Shown: in pieces, positions 61,380-64,000 of the stretch
Numbering within the stretch: the stretch's first letter is position 1
Layout: every line of letters begins with the position of its first letter
From: Geomesophilobacter sediminis
Lineage (GTDB): Bacteria; Desulfobacterota; Desulfuromonadia; Geobacterales; Geobacteraceae
Assembly (NCBI RefSeq): GCF_016458275.1
Contig: NZ_JAEMHM010000005.1
Coordinates: 186,001-250,000, forward strand
Direction of reading: 5' to 3'
Length of the DNA: 64,000 bases
Position numbers and translations under genes: made by a program
Notes under the pieces: generated by a model
What the model was told of the DNA's origin: nothing
The model's database searches: none
Seen by the model: only the letters and a program-made list of their open reading frames with translations

Positions 61380-63014
61380 ATGCAGTACAAGGTGTTGGGT
61401 TCTCTGTTCTTTTCGTTGATGACGATCGCTTTTTCTCTTTCGGCTCACGGTACCAGCGAGGCGGCCACCGCACCCAGCGGAGCTTCGCTCTACGCCACCT
61501 ACTGTGCAAGCTGCCACGGGCAGTTGGCCAGTTCCACCAAGAAAGGGGCGACCACCGCGCGCATCACCAATGCCATCTCCACGGTGAGCGCCATGCGCTC
61601 GCTTTCCAAGCTGACCACCACCCAGATCCAGGCGATTGCCACCGCGCTCGCTACCACCACGTCGACGAGCGGCTCGGGCACCACGACCGGCTCCACCGGT
61701 TCCACCTCGACCGGCACGTCGACCACCACCTGGACCCCGCCGCCGGCCCAGATGCCCCCTTCCCACCCCGGCACGATCGTTCCGGCGCAAAACGGCGCGA
61801 GCTACGTCGTCTTCGCCTGGAACGACCTCGGCATGCACTGCGCCAACTCCAGCTACGACACCGCGGTGATCCTCCCCCCCTACAACAACGTCTGGGCGCA
61901 GGTGCTGCAGCGCGGCAATCCCCCCAAGGTGGTGACCGCGGGGCTGACCGTCGAATACCGCGTGGTGAACAACACCCTCTCTTCCAACAAGGGGACCTAC
62001 TGGCAGTTCTGGCAGTACTGCGCGAAGCTCTTCGGGGTGAACCTCGCCACCGACACCGGCCTCAACCTGGTCGATCCGACCATCCACAACGGGCTTGCCG
62101 GAAAGATGGTGGCCAAAGGGGACCACTTCCAGGTGAACGGGGTTCCGATCACCCCCATCGACGACTCCGGCGTCTGGAATCCGTTCCAGGTGATCAAAGT
62201 GACCGTGAAGGACAAAAGCGGCAACATCGTGGCCCAGACCCGGACCACCATCCCGATCTCGGACGAGATCAACTGCGCCAAGTGCCATAACGGCAACAAG
62301 AACCCGATGCTCGACGTCCTTTTGAAGCACGACAAGAACGTGGGGACCAACCTGGTGAACCAGATGCCGGTCCTGTGCGCCTCCTGCCACGGGAGCCCGG
62401 CTTTGGGGACGAGCGGGCGCGGCACTTCCGGTAAATACCTCTCCGAAGCGATCCACGGCTACCATGCCTCCAAAGGGGCTTCCTGCTACGACTGTCATCC
62501 CGGCGCGAAGACCCAGTGCAGCCGAAGCCTCGCCCACACCGCCCCGGACGGCAACTGCACCACCTGCCACGGCAGCATGGCGACCATGGCCGCCTCGATC
62601 ACCAACAACACCAAGGTCCCCTGGGTGAATGAACCGAAATGCGTGACCTGCCACGCCGGCGTGGCCCAGGTCGACACCGGCGCCACCCTCTTCAGAAACT
62701 CCGTCGGCCACGGCGGGGTCTACTGCTCCAGCTGCCACGGCAGCCCGCATGCCATGGTCCCCTCCCGGGTGGACATCGACAACTACCAGTCGCAGCAGTA
62801 CCAGAACTACGCCAAGGCGATCGGCAGCTGCGGGGCCTGCCACGCGAACTCCAAAGGTGAAGGGCTCGGCGACTTCATGGAAGCCCACGGCAGCGGCAAA
62901 CGCCCCAATGCCTGCTATGTCTGCCACACCGCCATCACCACGACCGACACGACGAAGTGGCCGCACCAGTTCCAATGGAAGGCCACCAAGGGGAGCGGCA
63001 TCGTTTCCGATTAG
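61380..63014 (+). CDS. Nine-haem c-type cytochrome, exported
   Basis: 544 residues from ATG 61380 with CAGGAGG upstream; the longer frame begins inside the terminator. Signal peptide (about 1-29). A class I-like haem site CASCH at 42 sits in a small N-terminal domain, followed by a Ser/Thr/Gly linker (93-118) and a beta-rich part containing FAWNDLGMHC. Eight more CxxCH motifs begin at 299, 333, 369, 393, 421, 449, 484 and 512. No lipobox or membrane helix, so periplasmic or extracellular electron transfer is inferred. Sigma-54 and riboswitch control upstream is typical of Geobacter electron-transfer genes. Confidence 0.93.
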   Translation: MQYKVLGSLFFSLMTIAFSLSAHGTSEAATAPSGASLYATYCASCHGQLASSTKKGATTARITNAISTVSAMRSLSKLTTTQIQAIATALATTTSTSGSGTTTGSTGSTSTGTSTTTWTPPPAQMPPSHPGTIVPAQNGASYVVFAWNDLGMHCANSSYDTAVILPPYNNVWAQVLQRGNPPKVVTAGLTVEYRVVNNTLSSNKGTYWQFWQYCAKLFGVNLATDTGLNLVDPTIHNGLAGKMVAKGDHFQVNGVPITPIDDSGVWNPFQVIKVTVKDKSGNIVAQTRTTIPISDEINCAKCHNGNKNPMLDVLLKHDKNVGTNLVNQMPVLCASCHGSPALGTSGRGTSGKYLSEAIHGYHASKGASCYDCHPGAKTQCSRSLAHTAPDGNCTTCHGSMATMAASITNNTKVPWVNEPKCVTCHAGVAQVDTGATLFRNSVGHGGVYCSSCHGSPHAMVPSRVDIDNYQSQQYQNYAKAIGSCGACHANSKGEGLGDFMEAHGSGKRPNACYVCHTAITTTDTTKWPHQFQWKATKGSGIVSD

Positions 63015-63196
63015 CAGCGCCGCCCCGGCCACAGTGATATTCCCAAGTAGCGGAGCCCGGTTCGCCAGCGGACCGGGCTTCGCAACCTTTGCGCTGGGAG
63101 CCCTTCTCCGAGTTGCCACACTTTCGTCTCCGGCACCCCGGCACTCTGCAGGCTCACGCTAGACCAGAAACGGCCGGCTCCACCAACCTCATCAAA

Positions 63197-63249
63197 CGTG
63201 AAAAAGAACGGCCGGCGTCCCCTTCGGGATGCCGGCCGTTTCTTTTTCA
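63197..63249. terminator. Rho-independent terminator
   Basis: GAAAAAGAACGGCCGGC and GCCGGCCGTTTCTTTTTC arms with loop GTCCCCTTCGGGAT. Follows the cytochrome gene and can act both ways. Confidence 0.92.
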
Positions 63250-63287
63250 CGCCTGGAAAATTGGTGATTTCGATCTGGAGAAAGAAA

Positions 63288-63458
63288 CTAAACGAGCGGT
63301 TGCACGGACCCCTTCCAGGAAACCGAGCGGCGGGCATTGCGACGCTCCTCCGACGCTTTGTGGTATTCGGAATTCCGGTAAGCCAGGTACTGAACCGAAA
63401 CGGCGACGATGCTCATAACAGTAAATGCGATTAATGCGGTTCCAAAGATAGCTTCCAT
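63288..63458 (-). CDS. Small single-helix membrane protein (56 aa)
   Basis: ATG 63458 with AGGAGGG 8 bases upstream. It encodes MEAIFGTALIAFTVMSIVAV, then a basic tail (YRNSEYHKASEERRNARRS). One N-terminal membrane helix with a positively charged cytoplasmic end, resembling small accessory subunits of respiratory complexes. Family not recognised. Convergent with the cytochrome gene. Confidence 0.65.
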   Translation of the reverse strand: MEAIFGTALIAFTVMSIVAVSVQYLAYRNSEYHKASEERRNARRSVSWKGSVQPLV

Positions 63459-64000
63459 GGTGGGTACCCTCCTAGGTATTGTTTTACAACAGGACTTTAC
63501 GACAGGTTGGGCACCTCTTTGCGGGAACCATGCCAAAAATAATTCTGTGCAGTTACAATAGGTTAGGCGCATCGAGACCAGATATGGAATGTTCACCTAC
63601 GGGACATCTGTGCGGAAAAGGGACCTCACTATTCTTAATCAGCCACACTGTCATTTTTTCAAGACCAGGCACCCTGCGGCTCGAAAAGGGACCTCTCGGC
63701 TCCAAAAGAAGTCCGTCCTTTGATCCCCCTTTGGCAAAGGGGGGCAGGGGGGATTTGGTTTTTGAGGATTTAGGTTCTACCTCACGTAAGAGCTGGACAT
63801 TAGAGGCAAATCACCCTCCCCCCCTTTGCCTAAAGGGGGACTTCAAATCCTTGTTCAAGCAGCCACCGGCTCCCGCTTCATCACTCATCCTCAAATCAGT
63901 GCCCCCGTTCCTTGCTGCTCCCCTCCGGTCAGAAACCCGCCCCCCGGCGGTTGTGACCTTTCTTCCCCTGGCGTTCCGGAGCCGCCCCTTCCTCTTCGGC
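63459..64000. other. Intergenic region to window end
   Basis: 542 bases. No convincing gene. It holds a full family A repeat (63713-63850) and, at the far right, GC-rich sequence that may belong to a gene outside the window. Confidence 0.5.
63713..63850. repeat. Palindromic intergenic repeat, family A (copy 5, complete)
   Basis: CCTTTGATCCCCCTTTGGCA, AAGGGGGGCAGGGGGGATTT ... AGGTTCTACCTC ... GAGGCAAATCACCCTCCCCC, CCTTTGCCTAAAGGGGGACT. Same arms and AGGTTC spacer as the copy at 5039. Confidence 0.75.

Noticed and set aside
1-64000. CRISPR arrays, rRNA and tRNA genes
   Set aside because: No regularly spaced repeat array and no rRNA or tRNA signature was seen on either strand.

Overview
The window is high-GC DNA from a Geobacter-like deltaproteobacterium (Desulfuromonadota, Geobacterales). 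The evidence is a nine-haem c-type cytochrome behind a perfect sigma-54 promoter and a GEMM-I-class riboswitch of the Geobacter type, a very high density of PAS/Cache histidine kinases, HDOD-GGDEF and PilZ cyclic-dinucleotide proteins, a NIT-domain chemoreceptor, hemerythrin-like proteins and many short palindromic intergenic repeats. No rRNA, tRNA, CRISPR array or intact transposase was seen.

Layout. 0-5 kb: a PocR-PAS histidine kinase cut by the window edge, divergent from a membrane hybrid kinase. 5-9.4 kb: a DEDD exoribonuclease fused to a phage-type Cys domain, a tiny His-rich lipoprotein missed by length cut-offs, a PilZ protein and an HDOD-GGDEF diguanylate cyclase with a structured leader. 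9.5-17.7 kb: a 1231-residue hybrid kinase with REC and Hpt, a Cu-A-like cupredoxin/Tat metallophosphoesterase pair, a REC-kinase, a Nim-like flavoprotein and a PAS protein with a Cys-rich tail. 17.9-27.5 kb, mostly minus strand: a FecR/OmpA/CHASE2-kinase operon, a Bro-N protein, a NarL-type two-component pair, a hemerythrin and a response regulator with a degenerate GGDEF. 28.5-44.3 kb: mostly housekeeping or orphan genes (YitT, RibD-C, LOG, DUF3024, MATE, hybrid kinase, sulfotransferase, DUF1186, pirin, PLD nuclease, DUF438-hemerythrin-PAS, YgjV, a tandem STAS-like pair). 44.4-51.2 kb: chemoreceptor, PepA, an L,D-transpeptidase with an apparently inactive partner, and a thioesterase. 51.2-56.1 kb: a low-GC island with two extracytoplasmic beta-propeller proteins lying between decayed vgrG fragments. 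56.4-60.8 kb: Tag glycosylase, a YciI protein, a MocR regulator divergent from a DUF2917 gene, and an ArsR/AHSA1 pair. 60.8-63.5 kb: the regulated cytochrome locus.

How it fits together. Much of the content is sensing and cyclic-nucleotide signalling. The most complete regulatory unit is at 60.89-63.01 kb: three direct repeats placed like enhancer sites, a perfect -24/-12 promoter, a GEMM-I-class (probably cGAMP-responsive) aptamer, a terminator sharing sequence with the aptamer 3' end, then the nine-haem cytochrome. A second structured leader with a terminator precedes the HDOD-GGDEF gene and matches no riboswitch I recognise.

Starts given here often differ from the longest reading frame. 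They were chosen from Shine-Dalgarno spacing and protein family limits, as explained per gene.
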